DNA of 64,000 nt from Acanthaster planci (GCF_001949145.1 NW_019091434.1:711980-775979); one strand, 5' to 3'. Shown: positions 1 through 13,896, counted from the stretch's first letter. The notes: generated from the letters alone by a model not told the origin. Translations and numbers: made by a program.

Positions 1-3000
1 TTGCATTGCTGCCCCTGGTCTTTGCCTCACTTCCCATTGAAATGTCCCCAAAGACAAGATGATTTTCTAATGTAAGTGCCTTTTGTAAATGAGAAATTGT
101 CTTGCCCTTTCAAGAACGAAATTCATGCCCTGCTTGTGTGTGAGACTATTGCACTTACATGTAGCTGGAACCTTTGCCTTCTACTTTGTAATGTTGTCAC
201 TTCAGACATGCACGGTCAACACCAATAAATGTTCTTTCAACTCTTCAGTAAGTGTTTTCTGTGCAAGTCACAGTTGGACAAAAACATGTCTTGCATTGAA
301 GTACATATACATACATGTACATGGTATACTGTATGTACATGTATTAACAAGGGTCTGATGAAACAAAATATAAGAAAAAGATTGTGAGTACTTCATATGC
401 CAGTACTTTTACATTACTAGGTTGGGGATACAAAAAATGGAGGTACCGGTATACTCCAAACATTACATAACATTCTCTGAGTGTATCCAATACCATGGTG
501 TTTTGAGTCAGTTTCTCCTTTTTTTAATCAGTGTACATGTACCAACTACATGTACATTTACATTTAGCTCATGGGCACTTTTATCAAAGTGCAGATCTGC
601 TTTATAAGTCTGATAATACATACTGTTGAACAGTGGCATAGCCACGGGGGAGGGGTGCCCTCCCACAAATTCCTGGTGCCCCCCCCAGGTGCTCCCCACT
701 AAAACAAAATGGATGAATGGTTATTGAACAAGGCTAACAAAAGCTTGCCTTCAAAACCCTGACCACTGAAAGTTGGTGCCCCCCCATAAGATGCTGATGC
801 CCCCATTGTTCCCCCCTCCCACTAGTAAAATCCTAGCTTCTCCACTGCCGTTGAAGTGCTTGAATGTACATGTGTACATGTATGCCATACTGTGGAACTG
901 CCCAAATCCACTCGGTATTTGGGTGGAAATTTTTAAGAAAGGTGCATACAGTATATTTGGTCAAGTGCACTGCGTGGGTCGATGTGCATAGAAAGTTACA
1001 TGTAAGATTTTAAAAAAGAGTGTACCATTCGTTTCCTGCATAATGAATTATTTTGGAGAATTCAGGCATACATGTATTCCTGGAAAAAATTCAGGTCTGT
1101 GAAAGTGAAAGCAGTTAGGGCTATGAAACACTTCATTTGCCTGCAGCTGACATTGCCATTAAGGTCCTGTGAGTTGTGAACATCACGGTTTGCATATCAC
1201 CTGCACATATACCAATTTATTGGGTTGTTAACAAAGAAAATGTCTTGTATGGTTCAGGTACATGTACATGCATGTGTACGGTAAGGAATGCAATTGAAGC
1301 AAACTTTTGGCAACGGATCAATTTATTTTTTTTTTCATTCACATGCTCTTAAGGCACATGCATACATGCACTTAGTCAGTTTACCATAAATCCTGGTCAG
1401 GAGGCAATACTTTACACCCTAATTTCCAGTTTGTACAAATCAAGCACTTGCAGCTTTTAGAAATGTGTAAACTTGGATTTGTCATCTGAGATGATGAACA
1501 GTATTCACGAACACCTGTACATGTATGATTATTGCTCAAGCCTGTATACCGGGACATGTATCTGTGACCTTATGGCCCTGTAGCAACATCTGTAGTGTAA
1601 TGTTCAGGGAAATGACTGCTCAAAAGTAATGTCCTTTCACATTCCTGGAACATACCGCTGAAACCCGCATGTGGCATCTTCAGTACCACAAGGGAAAAAA
1701 AATAAATAGCCCTCCATGATAAAGACACTTGCCAACAGATCACAGCATTGATATACATGTGATGCATCCTTCCCCTGACGTTGGTGTACATGTACATGTG
1801 CAACCTGTCATATTTGTTGCCTGTGGCACAGGGGAGGTTAACTGAATGGGGGGAGGGCATTTGCTGTGTCTTCAACCTCAAAGAGCCAGGGTTTTTTGGC
1901 CTTGTCACAGGGGGGAAGCAGAATCGTCCCCCCCCCTAGATCTCGGCCATACGATGATGTATTTCAATGAAATTTGGCAGTGTCATAGAGGCACATAGAG
2001 GCTAAAAATGCAAATTTTACATATTTCTTGAACTGAGTATGATGTCCTTTAAAGCAACCTCATTATCAAGTTATCTCAAGTCTAGAAGTTGCTGTCTTAA
2101 AGTTTCTTTTCTCTGGTGTTTCAGCACATACATGATGTACAATTTGTACATGTAACATTTCTCCCCACAAATGTTTTTAAGGTGAGCTTAGTTTGGTTTC
2201 CAATATGAACGGAATCCCCTTAAATTGAACTTATCCTCTGCCAGTGGTGCAGTGCAACAGTGTCCTATTGTTTGTCAAGCAAAGCTTAGAGAAAGGTTTG
2301 ATGCCCGAAAAGTCTACTTTTATATACGTGTAGGTGCTGGATCAGTCGGAACGAAATGTCAAATAGTATGCATTTAAGAGGGAAAGTAGTTTAACAAAAA
2401 AACAGGCATGTTCTGAGGTTAAATTCATATTATTGGTCTTTTTAATTATACCTTGAAACATGGCAAGCAAAAATTAGCCGTTTTGAAGCTAGAAACACAG
2501 GTGCATGCATGGGTACCGCAGATGCTCTCTATATGCAGCTCAGTATACATGGATGTAGCATCGGAGGTGGACGTATAGTTTATATTGCTTCTCACTCGGT
2601 AATCATCCTTATACCCTACATAGGTTCACCCACTGTCTCCCTTTGATGTTCAGATGGATGGTTATGGTCATGACAGACTGCATCCTACTCTTTGTGCGCA
2701 GTTGTGATTTGCTGGCCACTGTGATTTCAGCAGTCACTGTAACGAGTGTGGCATCCACACAAGATGAGATTGCAATCGTGCATACAAGCTACAAGTACAT
2801 GTACATGTTGCCAGTCATAATTCAACAGTGTTTTGAATTCAGGATTGATACTTAGGCATATCAAATAAGGGGTTGAGAAAATTGAATTCAGAACAATGTT
2901 CTTGATCCAACAGGTGCTCAAATGTCTACTCTAACCATAAAAGCATTTAAGGAATAATTTTACAGTTCCTGAAAGTGATATAAAGCACTTTTTGTGGTTA

Positions 3001-3207
3001 CATTTACATGTGTATGTACATGGATTTTGTTTTGCTGAGATCTTTCAGGGAGATGTGTACAATGTATGAAGCACGTGTACATGCACCGTATGATGAATGC
3101 GGATCATTTGTAGCTTGACTGCACATTTTTATTTAAACTTGATGTATTTTGAATAACATTAATTCCATCATTTGTAACAGTTTCCTTCCTTTGTTTTGAT
3201 CTTCTAG
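1..3207 (+). other. Upstream intron of malectin
   Basis: No exon could be recognised before the malectin exon that starts at 3208, so this stretch is probably one long intron of that gene, open at the window edge. It is AT-rich, with scattered ACATGT microsatellites (for example around 300-345 and 535-560) and a small hAT-like MITE at 631-847. Short open frames here have no family resemblance and no splice-site support. Confidence 0.55.
631..847. mobile_element. hAT-like MITE, copy A
   Basis: A 217-bp element with imperfect inverted ends, CAGTGGCATAGCC on the left and the complement of CAGTGGAGAAGCTAGG on the right. The 8 bases on each side match at 7 of 8 positions (CTGTTGAA at 623-630, CCGTTGAA at 848-855), as expected for an 8-bp target-site duplication. 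The interior is rich in C/G runs and has no open frame. CAGTG-type ends plus an 8-bp duplication are typical of non-autonomous hAT elements. Copy B lies at 33308-33528. Confidence 0.7.
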
Positions 3208-4504
3208 GGCGACTATGATAATCCAAAAGTCAACGCAATTGTAATTTACAAAGGACCATTGGATGGTGAGTACTCATACCTCTGGAAAGCTTGCATTTCC
3301 CCTCAATTTTAGAAATCTGCACACTTTTTCACCAACTTCATGTTCTGCTCGTTTTTGTGTGCATGGATTCAAGCCATGGAAAGTTTGAATTTCACTATTG
3401 TACATAAAACTGTAGGAATGAATTCAAAGTTAACGGCATGCACGTCATCATTGGGTCAGCCATTGTTGGCATCATTTTCATAAGTGTATTCTTTTTGGAT
3501 GCCCTTCACACTTTTCCCTACTTCAGTGAGCAGTCATTGAAAAATGATCATTTATTACCATCGTTAAGGTTTTCCAAGAGCCTACATGTACATTACCCCT
3601 TCCCCCACCCCACCCCCACCGTGTGTGGTTTATAAGCTCTTGAAAATGGTGACAAATATCCACTTCTGTCAGTTTCTGATGCTAGAAGTTAAGGAGGAAC
3701 ACTGCAAACAACCCCTAATAATTAATGCAAAACAACAGAGAATAATGCTCTGTGTATTTTCCATTGTGGCCTGGCATTGTTCACGAATTCTCCTTGTATT
3801 GCAAATGTATTTATGTAAATTCATTATAAATCCTTGCATTATAAATGTGAATTCATTGTAAATCCTTGCATTATGAATGCAATTGCAAATGCATCAGAAA
3901 TCCTTGTGTTATAAATGTAGATGCGAATTTATTATAAATCCTTGTATGACAAATGTAGATGCAAATTTATTATAAATCCTTGTATGACAAATGTAGATGC
4001 AAATTTATTATAAATCCTGGTATTATCAAACAAAGGAGAGTAAAGCTCTGCACATGCTTATTCTCATTGTTTCCAGCAAGTGGTTGAAATAAGATAAGTT
4101 TAATATACCCTTATCCTTATAATATGTATAAAAAATGAAAGAGAGTGAAGCTTTCTGCTATTCCTATTGTTTCCAGTAATTTGGTTGAAATGTCATCTGT
4201 ACTTAGGTGTTTGTGTTGTATACATGTAATATTTTAGTGAACACGTTAAGCATCATGCAACTTTTCTGTGCGTTACTCTGCAGATGTGCCTAAGCTACCA
4301 CCTTTGCCAGGCGCTGACCTTGATGAGGACGAATCAGATGACAGCGACGATGATGAAACCGAAGAGGTCAAACCGAAGCGGCACATCACATCGGGGCCCA
4401 AGACCCCCGACCCTTACGCCGCTGATGAAAGCAGCTTTCTATATCCAATTCTCATAGCCCTAGCAATTTTTATCCCCACACTATTTTGCCTCTGTAGACT
4501 TTAA
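3208..4504 (+). CDS. MLEC: Malectin, C-terminal two exons (partial)
   Basis: Malectin is a type I ER membrane lectin that binds di-glucosylated high-mannose N-glycans and helps retain misfolded glycoproteins. Two exons are visible: 3208-3265, coding GDYDNPKVNAIVIYKG, and 4284-4504, coding DVPKLPPLPG onward. They join in phase 1 (donor G|GTGAGT, acceptor CTGCAG|AT) to give LDDVPKLPPLPG. The first exon is the end of the malectin carbohydrate-binding domain. The second holds an acidic Asp/Glu stretch, a basic segment, a TPDPYAADESS motif and one membrane helix, ending PTLFCLCRL just before TAA. Vertebrate malectins end with the same residues, which makes the identification firm. The signal peptide and most of the lectin domain must lie upstream of the window. 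The intron between the two exons carries a 38-bp minisatellite. Confidence 0.93.
3835..4027. repeat. 38-bp minisatellite in malectin intron
   Basis: A unit of about 38 bp, built on ATAAATCCTTGTATGACAAA followed by a TGTAGATGCAAATTTATT core, occurs in tandem. The last two or three units (about 3915-4020) are almost identical. More degenerate copies carrying the ATAAATCCTTG core reach back to about 3835. It lies in the last intron of malectin. Confidence 0.8.
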
Positions 4505-7500
4505 CATTTTTTTTTCTTTTCCTTTAATAGTTGTTGGAGTTGTCTTGTCTTGTGTTTTTTTTTTTTTATGATGGTTTAACATGTTTTGTCCTTTCAGAAT
4601 TTTTCAACCAGGATGTATATATTTATGCAATGCCATCAAGATGTCCACGTTTGTAAGATAACCTTCTGAAATCCAGTGCAGAATTTTTATCTGATATAGT
4701 TGTACTAGTGGGATAATACTTACCCCTTAATAGTACTTGTTTCTCATTTGTTTGTCATAAAAATAAGAATCTTTGTCATTGGCTGCCATTGATTTAATAG
4801 GAAATCTTTGAAGCCTTGAATAGTTTTGGAAACCTCACCAATGGTCAGTGTATAAAATAGGAATTTTGGTTTCATTGACTGAAAATTTTGAACAGTTTCA
4901 TGAAGTAAAACAGCAGGCAGTTACATGCAGGGTGAAAATTTGTAGTCTCCAAACAAAGATTACAAGTGTTCACAATCCACGCTGTGCACCAAGTGATTTC
5001 ATTAACGTTGGTACATTGTTGATGGTCACTGATGTGTTAGATTACTTGTCTAACATTCTTAAACGCTGGTTTGATTCGTGTTCTCAATTTTTACACCACC
5101 TTCTCCAAGAGGTGCAGAATTCTGCAAGAAAATGTGCCACGTTGTTATTCACTTGATCAGCGTGCTTTGCTCAGTTGTTTCTGTTGAAGGAAATGAAACC
5201 AAAAATAAGCTATTTTTAGACCACAAAGGAAAATGAATGTTTAAAGTCTTTAATCTTAAACGTGGTCAGGTTGTGTTTATGCAGAATGCTCTCTGTACTC
5301 ATGTGAAATTTCCTTTTCAAATGATTCAAACTATGCTTCATTTGGAAATTTTCTTCAGTTGGTGTCATAATTTGTTATTGCCCCTATTGGCATATACACA
5401 GACACAGACAGGTGTTGGGGACAATATGTTACCTGCTGAATTGATTCATGTTTTGTCTGTTGCAGAATTTTTAAGTTATTGTGTTAATCCTGAGCCAAAC
5501 AGTTGCAAGTGTTGCAACTACGTTCTGAAACTTCGTTGCATTTTGTTGCCGTCAGCGGCATTCCAATTTCAGTTGTGTTGGATTCTGCTGCATTCAGCTG
5601 GCTGCTGCTCGGGAAGAACCCGCTTGAGGTTAGGCATAATGTACATGTATAACGTCATGTATTTTTGAACATCGTGCAACAGGGTAGCGAAAAGAATGTC
5701 TAAGAATTTTGCTTGAAGACGTGTAACTGCCCACACAAACTATCAAACAGTGGAGCCCTTCAGAGTACGGGATCATGTCAGCGGCATCAGGAATGTGACA
5801 GAAATGCCAACTGACAGACTGCCACATACCTTGGCTGTTGATGGAAAAAAGGGATGCAGATTTTAATTGTGTTAATTGAAAGGAATAGTGTTGAAAGGTC
5901 AGTGCTGCAAAGGGTTCAAGTTAACTCCGCGTGACATGGTAGTGGGAAAAGTCAAAGGGAAATTTGTAATCAGAGCTGCTTTAAACCATAAAGATAATCC
6001 TTGCTGGATGAGTAATTTGTATGTAATTCTTGCTGGAGAAATAGTTTGTACGTGTACAAACAATGAAATGAGCATGCGCAAAGAGGAAGAGCCTCGCTTT
6101 GGGGTATCTTAGCAACAGAAATATGCACTCATGGAAGGAGAGTGTTGGAACAGCTCCAGATTAGAATCCCTTATGTTTCCAAACTGCACGTGCGTAGAAT
6201 TCAACTTATTCAACTTGTTGTGCCACAGTGATCCATTATCTGTCATGTCACTTCAATGCATTGCAGTTTAGGGTGGTTTTCACTTGCAGATCGGAGGAGG
6301 GGGGTTGCCTTCCCCCTACCCCGCAAAAGGAGCAAACGAATAAAATGTAATTGAAAAAAATTATTTGGGGCCTTTTTCAAGCCCGCTTCTTCCAAAATGT
6401 AAAATATCCCACAGTTCAGTCTCACCCCTCTGAAAGATCCTAAACAGTTACAGAAATTGGTTGTGGATCTGCTCGTGGCTGTTTTCCCTCCCCCCCACAC
6501 ACACCAACCCACTATTGTGGAAACACAATGGTGTCACCCTAAACATACATAACTTTAAGTTACTAGTCGGTCTACATGTTCTGGTATACGTGTGTATCAT
6601 TGCCTGTGCTATAATTATGGCGCCCTCTTGTGAGATTCAATTAAATTCTTTGGTCTTTGTTCAGTTGTTACAGGGTTTTTTCTTCTTTGTGGTAAATGAC
6701 AGCCACTTCTTAAAATTCAAGCAGCTAGCTAACAGTGCCATTCCAAATGGCATCACATGTTTTATCAAGCTGTTTAAATAAAAACCTTAATTGCGCTTAG
6801 TACATTGTTAAAGATTGTTGCCAGTGGAGGAAATACTGCAGTGTCCTCAATTAGTTGCTTTTTATGTTCAAAAGTAGTGAGTGCATATTTGTGTAGGAGG
6901 TATTTTGATTCCAATTTTAGATTATCCTGAGAAGTGACATAACTGAGAAAAAAAATGCTAAATTTGCAAGTTAAGTATTAAAAATGCTTCAAAACACCGC
7001 AAAATTTTAGGTGTTGGTCTTATAATGTATTCCTACCCATGAACTATTTTCACCATTTTAAATTTGATGGTCTACCAATCAAATTATTTACAGATACACA
7101 TGCATGTGCGTTGTTACATGTCCAAGTGTTTAGGAGGTTTGTAAGCCAGATCAGATTTATATTTGGAAAGACAGGACGCACGACACTTTCTCAGTCATGA
7201 AAAAAGTTCATCGTTTCACTGAATGTCATCTCTCTTTTGAGTTTAGTAGCAGTGGAGCAACTGCTAGAGGGGGTTTTATATCCCCCCCTCCAAGGTTTTT
7301 TTTCTGTCCGAAAAACAAAAATGCAGAATGCATCTATAAAGGTAGCATCAGATGTTGCTTCGTGGTAGATCCCTGTCCAACCCTTTTTCCACAAGAAGTC
7401 CTGGCTGTGCAACAGGGGTCGTATTTCAAAAAAGAACCATTCCAAAAAAAGAAGACGAAATCATTACTCTTTACTTGGAAGCTTTTTTATTGTTGGGACA

Positions 7501-9234
7501 TTCAGTTGGATGGTGTGTTTGCATTAAAACAGTTGAAAAGAGGTAATAATTGCCTTTGTGGAAATCAGATTTAAACAAATGAATTTAGAAAGTACTAAAT
7601 TTGGGAGGAAAATATTTTACCCCATTTTTTCTAATTGTACAGCATTAATTTTATTCTTTCATTGCTGTTACGTACGTGATCTCTGGTATCATGTTACAGT
7701 ACTTGTTATAACGAAGTTCTGTTTTGATTGTATATTTTGACAAAGAGAAATGTGAAATTCTAATTTTACATTCATCCCGTCGCAAAGTGGAAACTTCACT
7801 TGGTTTGTTGATGGTAGTATTTTTGTGCATTAGCTCTCCCGTTTAATGGAAACGAAATAACATGCGAAAGAGCTGGACACTCAAGGCAGTGCCAATTTAT
7901 TTGGAAATAAAGTCTGAACGACCTATGATCAGTCATCTGCATGTCTGTTTTTATTCGAGGACCCCCCTTCTCATTTTTATTTTTAAACCCTACCCATTAT
8001 TAGTTGAAAATGGTTGGAAATTAAATATGGCATGGAGACTAACAATACCTATATATAAAATAGTAGTTGTCGAATTTTTTCGAACCATTTTTGTTGATTT
8101 TTGGAAACGGCTGCAAATGTCCAGAAAAGTCCACGTATAATTTTTGTTTGATTTCCTCAAATGCTAGGATTCTGACAATTGTACTGTCTCATTGTGCTTT
8201 CGAAAGCAGCTTGTCAACATTTGCCTAGTGCAGTTTTTGTTTTGTTTTTACAAAGCAACAGGCCCGCGCAAATTGTAGTTTTATGTGTCAAAAACAAGAG
8301 GAATTCATTCCATTTTAAAAACTTTCTGAAGGTTTCCGAAATTTTGTGAATCGTTAATTTTGTGTTGCGTCATCAATACCCGTGAATATCTGTCGTATAT
8401 CAAAATTGGTTTTCTTTCCAGACTCTCCAACATTTATCACAATTTTCTAAAAAGTCCATCAGTTTTTCCTTGCAATACTATTTTTATGCTGATTTCCAGC
8501 TATGTACAATTTTGTAGTAAAGTTGTCTTCCGTCAATTTTATTATTGGTACATGCACGGCTGGATGCTACAGTCGGGCGGATTGTTACTGATGTACAAAT
8601 CATAACACAGTCTTTTTGTTATAACAAACGCTTTAATTTTTTTCATTCTTTTAATTGATTTATTGTTTTTTCTCTTTTTGATGACTGAGCAGGGAGGGGG
8701 GCGACCTTCAATTTCGGCCTCCTAATCCGGGCAGCGTGTTTTTGTTATTACACAAACATTTTTGGATAATTTCCTTTGTTTCACTGCCATTCTTGAAAAA
8801 GAGATTATTCTTCACGCTTCGTGGAAGCTTCTGTTGTTGAAATGCCGAAAGGTACTCCTTTTGAAAAAAAAAAAGTCCTCCAAAGCCACGGTTACAACGT
8901 TTATTCCGCTTGTGTTTCCCCAGCGTGTTGTGTAAAAAAAGTGAAAAAAAAAATCTCTTCCCGCGTTACGTCGTTCACTTGCATGAGTCATGTTCTATTT
9001 TGACCTATATAGTGAAAATAATACGTCTGATAACCAGACTACTTGAAATAGTTGCTCAGGTAACTACATGTATTTCAGGTAGTCTGGTTCTGGGTAAAAG
9101 GGGGAATCCCCGAAGCGTAGTGGCGGGTATAATAGATGTCCAGCATGCATAGACGGTGACTCAGTGGGTTAAAGGCAATTTATTACTAGTGTCATGGAAG
9201 CAACGTGGGGTGCTTGCATCACACAGCTAAAAAG
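4505..9234. other. Malectin 3' UTR and intergenic DNA
   Basis: Follows the malectin stop. The first part is presumably its 3' UTR. AATAAA hexamers occur near 6777 and 7903 but I cannot say which is used. The rest is AT-rich, with G/C homopolymer patches near 6295-6320, 7265-7295 and 8695, and a hairpin at 9032-9089. No coding exon is supported here. Confidence 0.5.
9032..9089. repeat. Imperfect hairpin upstream of RNFT-like gene A
   Basis: The arms AACCAGACTACTTGAAATA (9032-9050) and TATTTCAGGTAGTCTGGTT (9071-9089) are complementary at 18 of 19 positions, with a 20-base loop that partly pairs (AGTT with AACT). It lies about 150 bp before the proposed first exon of the RNFT-like gene A. It could be a small MITE, a regulatory hairpin or a small-RNA precursor; the sequence alone does not decide. 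Confidence 0.6.
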
Positions 9235-12200
9235 ATGTCGGGAAACGGTCGTGTCGTATTGAATTTAAACCCACTGTTAGAAGGTATGTTAGCAAGAATT
9301 TTGTGATCTCCGATGTGAGGGTAATTGGTTGGCGTATACTAAATAGTGTTATTGTTCGGATGTAACTTCGCAATCCCCTTCATATGATCTGATCTCCATA
9401 CATGCAAAGCGGCGACCATGTGCCAGCTAGCGAAGTGGTCTTGGGAAGCACCGCTGTACTGGGTTAAATCGTTAACAAAATGGACACGAGATTTTCGAAA
9501 GAACTCTAGCCCCAGCGACAACTAGATAAGTAAAAGCGTCAAAGGCAACCCAAAAACAATCAGAGCCGACAAAAACGACCGCCAGAGCTCTTTTCAGAAA
9601 ACAATTTTTTTCTACCACCCCCGTGGGCGTAATAAGTGTTAGCGTAAATCTTAACGACGCGTGCATCAGATGGACGTGTTGTGTCTACCTTAGGACCGTC
9701 AGACGGAAGAAACATTGGCCTAACTAATTACGCATTTGTACGGGTAGCCCCGAACCGCCGATAACCTCCGAGTCCCATGGTATGTGTTTCCCAAGTTCCC
9801 CGATTGGTTTCTGTTTTCCCCAGCAATTATCTGCAGTGTGTGCTGCATGCTGAAGGGCCATTGGGTCCTCCTCTGTTTCTCCTTCTCTATACCTATGTAT
9901 TTGGCAAAACATCAGTCCCATCAAGGGTACGTCATTTGCAGATGGGTGTCTGAATTCCAATATCGCTCGATGTAGTGAGAAGCAAAGTTATCCTAAGCGA
10001 TTTAGCAAAGGCGACAAATTCAGCAAGCAGTTTGAAGATGACACTCAGGACAATTAGATGCCAACCACTGCGAATCGGCACAAGTAGCTTTGCACTGGAA
10101 AGGACGGATCGAACAATCTTAAGAATATATCCATTGTAAACCAAACAAACAAAATAATAAACAATCACACTAGGAAACCTATTGCAAAACTGTAATGTGT
10201 GGAAAATGTGATACATATTATGTATATAAAATAAAACGTGATTTCTTTTCTGTATACAGTATATTCAGTCACTGTACTATTCATCGGAATGCAGGCAGCC
10301 TTTTCCATCTTTAACTGCATAGTCAAAAAGCAAGTTTCTTGCTGGGTAAGCTTTATTCCCGTGTTTGAATCTTTGTATTTGGACCCAACCCTTTTCTCCT
10401 TAAAACTTGCGAATTGCATAGATATTTCAATAAATCCAAGATTCAACTAGACTCCCATTCACCTTTGATGGAAATGTCGGAACTGCTTTGCTCAGAGACA
10501 TGTAGAAACATCATCATTTCCCTGACAGATTGCACCAATGCCCTACCTGCGGCCGGATATAAATCTGGCATGGTGTCCAACGAGAAAACAAGGTGGTGCA
10601 CGAATCCTTTGGGATCAGGAAAGTTTCGTTCTGTGGACAAGGAGAAAGAAGACGGAACTCGTGCCAATATGTTTTACGTCAGTATGAACTAAATTCATGA
10701 ATATAATTCGTGTCAGCATATGCTTTTACCTCTTCAATTCAACAGGACGAGCGAAACCTCAGGTCCGTGATCGCAACGTTTCTTCTTCTTTGCTTGATCG
10801 TGTACTCGGTGCACCGCTTCTTCTTTGGTCACCTGATTCTGCAAAGGTGACCGTGACTACAGTTTTTGCTGTAGGAAGTATCCAAGGCTGATTCAAACAA
10901 CCGTAGAGTGTCATTTTGTCTTATTTGTCAGGTTTTAGTTTCAAAGTAAGATGTGGTGAAAAGAAACAAATATGATCCAACTTGTTTGTTTTGGCAGATC
11001 AAAAGAATGTTTTTCCAATCACCGTGAAGAACCTTTAACAGCTTTATTTCGGGTTGAATTATAGTTTGTACGTTTTACAACTGATTCTTCATTCTGGTTT
11101 TCAGTTTGTCATTCACAACTTACAGCTTCGATGAACTGAGCTTATGGACTGTGTTCGTTGTGGTCTATGCCATCGGAATTACGGATTATGTCATCTCATA
11201 CGTCGCCATGGCAACCAAGTGCGTGGTCATCGCTCTTCCAAGAGCTTGCCTGAGCTTCGAAAGAAGAGTAAGATATTGAAGTCTCGATTTGACGTTTAGA
11301 GCACTTTCTTGACGGACACGTTTAAATTTGGTCTCTCCCGTTTGATATTAGATCTAAAATGCTTGCCCGTAAAGCTTGTTGCTTCCTGCCCTTTTTGTTC
11401 ACCATTCGCCTTGGCAAAGCGTAATTAACAATTGCACTGTGAAAATAAATGTTAATGTTTTAACGTCTTCCTGGTTACACTTATTGCACCTGTCGTGGTT
11501 TCGATTATCCAAAGCTAAACACGTTGTGATGATGCGTTCACAAAGCTAGACACAAAGACACATTTGGGTGTTAAATAACAAGACACAATAACACGTTTGT
11601 CGGGTGGTAGCACTTTCTGAACACTGAAACATCACTTTTATTTCCAAAAAAAGGTGTTTAATTTTATGAGGTTACAGGTTTAAAATTAATGCTAAGACAC
11701 GTTTACAATGGAAGTTGGGTTTTCACATACAGAGAATTATTATATACACCAAGCTGGACTATTGAGGTCTGGCGGACACAATGGGGCGTCATGGGTAATC
11801 ATTCATACTCCAAATTCATTCACTGCAGGGTCGATTCTTCCAGTTCATTGAAAGTCTTTATCAGCTCTACCAGTTTTTGATCCCCCTTCCTCTCTGGATA
11901 TCATTTGTATCAGACAGCACCGGCTTGTACTGGTTTATCGGTGGTGTGTTGGGCTCATTGTATGTCATTTGGAAGGTAAAATTTCACATTTTGAATAAGG
12001 CTTGAGCTAATAAATTGAACTGATGAATTGCAGTGATATATTAGATGACGGAATCGAATGGCTTTGAGATGAAAAATTATATTTTAAGAACGTCCACGCG
12101 TGGACTAACATCTTATTTGGGGTTCACGTGCATTACTCATTCAGTTAAAACAGTCCTCTTTATTTCTTGTGATATAACAGCTCTTCGAGACGTATCACAA

Positions 12201-13896
12201 GCTTTGCAAGTGTAAAGCTTTTTTTAAAAGTATCTTGCAACATTCGGTAAGTGTTGTTTGTTATATCCTTGCATTTTGCACTGAATGGTACCAAGCTGTT
12301 TCCGAAAGTTGTTCAGAAAAATGTTAACGATCACTCGTTTTACACGATAGCAGACAGAGTATTTTCACCCTGACTTTTGGAAATGCTTCAGCGAACATTA
12401 TTGATACAGCATTTTGCTTATAGAAAAGACTTTTTAGGTCCCGATCCTTTTGTTTTTCATGGTTTCATTCCTGATAATACAAGGTTCCTGTTATAACAAG
12501 GTAATTTGCCCAGTCCAAACAACCTCTTATTTTCGAGATTCGACTGTACTCTAAAGACCTGTGTTATTCTTGGAAAAATTAACGAACCTTATTCAGTGAG
12601 TGCTTAGTAACATTTAAGTCATAAATTTGCCCTTCTAAGCGCCTTGAAGGTAGCCTTGGGGTGCACTGCTCCATACCAAAGACACGAGGTACGTACAAGT
12701 TACAGTATACCTCTTAAACATTCCTTTTAACTTGATATTGTAACTGTTGTCTCCAAACTTGAAGTTCGAACTCAACTAGAAACTTTCTTTCTTATTTGTC
12801 AGCCTTACGGTAGTCGGCCTAGTTACGAGCGTATGCAAGAAGAACAGACGTGTCCCATATGCCTAGATAACTTCAGTAATCCAGTTGAGATACCCTGCAT
12901 GGTAAACCACGTACCTAAAACAGAACCATCTGAAAAACCTTACAGTGATTTGTTTGCATGAGGAAGACTTTAGTTGTATTTCAGTGTAATAAATATGGCC
13001 AAGCTCAGCATTGGTAATAATGCTAGAGTGCAAGCACATGCGCTTTCCAATAGCATTATGCAACGGACATTACCGATTCATGTTAAACGCGACGCAGCAC
13101 TTTATTACACAAAATACATCAGGTGCCTGAGATGACATGGTGGCCCTGGAGGGACATCGCCATCGTCAATGTTGACTTCAATGTTTGCGACCAAATTCAC
13201 GACTCCTATCTGCGGTCGCAAATATTGCCGCATATTTTTTCCAGTAAGTTGTTATTCGGCTGGGCATGTTGCGTTGATTGGCTACCTTTCAATTTCTATG
13301 GTAATGCATTGTTAACTTTGAGTGCACAAGGAGAAACGCAAAATGACTACCCCTTTTTCAGAAATGCTATCAGTGAACAAAATAGTGGGTTCACAATTTG
13401 AGTAGAAGGATCTATAAAATTAGCAATGTCTTCCAAGACTGACATCACAGCGACAGCGTCTCCTGTTGTCCGGAAAAGCATGGACAATTTTTTAAATGGT
13501 TTTTAAATGCATTTTTCAATACCTACATGTGCTAAGAACTTGTCAAACTGTTTTCATATATTGAACAAGAGTATAAAGTTGCACAAAAAGTGTCTCAAGA
13601 AGCTTCATCGCGTGGACCCGTTCAAGTAGTTTTCATCCATTTTGCGAAACAGAAAATGTTCTGCTTTTGTGATAAAGTTACAAGTTCTTTAGTAAGGAGG
13701 ACATAAACTGATAAAGGTGTATTGCTTGTCTGTTTGTTTGTTTGTTTGTTTTTTTCGGCAGCACATCTTCTGTGAGGAGTGTGTGACCAGATGGTTTGAC
13801 ACCGGTAAAAACACCTGTCCGATTTGCATGGCCAGGGTTGCATACAGTCGCGAGTGGCGGGATGGTTCCACATCCAACAACTTTCCCTGGTTCTGA
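9235..13896 (+). CDS. RNFT-like membrane RING E3 ligase, copy A
   Basis: Predicted multi-pass ER membrane ubiquitin ligase of the RNFT1/RNFT2 family (RNFT1 acts in ER-associated degradation). Exons: 9235-9283 (tentative), 10269-10345, 10746-10846, 11105-11267, 11829-11975, 12181-12246, 12803-12901 and 13762-13896. They join in frame to 278 residues. Hydrophobic segments lie in exons 2-5, including the family motif [18 protein letters not shown]. The last two exons build a C3HC4 RING: CPIC, then 11 residues, C-M-H, FC, EEC and CPIC, followed by the family tail WRDGSTSNNFPWF. Exon lengths 77, 101, 147 and 66 equal those of copy B. Exon 1 (MSGNGRVV...NPLLE) is weak: it has a good AAG|GTATGT donor and the right phase, but the leader and first helix found in copy B are missing. 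Either the gene is N-terminally shortened or a diverged exon was not seen. Confidence 0.82.
13725..13755. repeat. TTTG microsatellite before last exon of RNFT-like A
   Basis: A run of five or so TTTG units followed by T7 leads directly into the acceptor TCGGCAG at 13755-13761. It doubles as the polypyrimidine tract of that splice site. Confidence 0.75.

Noticed and set aside
9784-9975. Hydrophobic + strand frame considered as missing second exon of RNFT-like copy A
   Set aside because: Its only good donor (AAGG|GTACGT) leaves phase 2, whereas the next exon at 10269 needs phase 1; resemblance to the copy B helix is weak.
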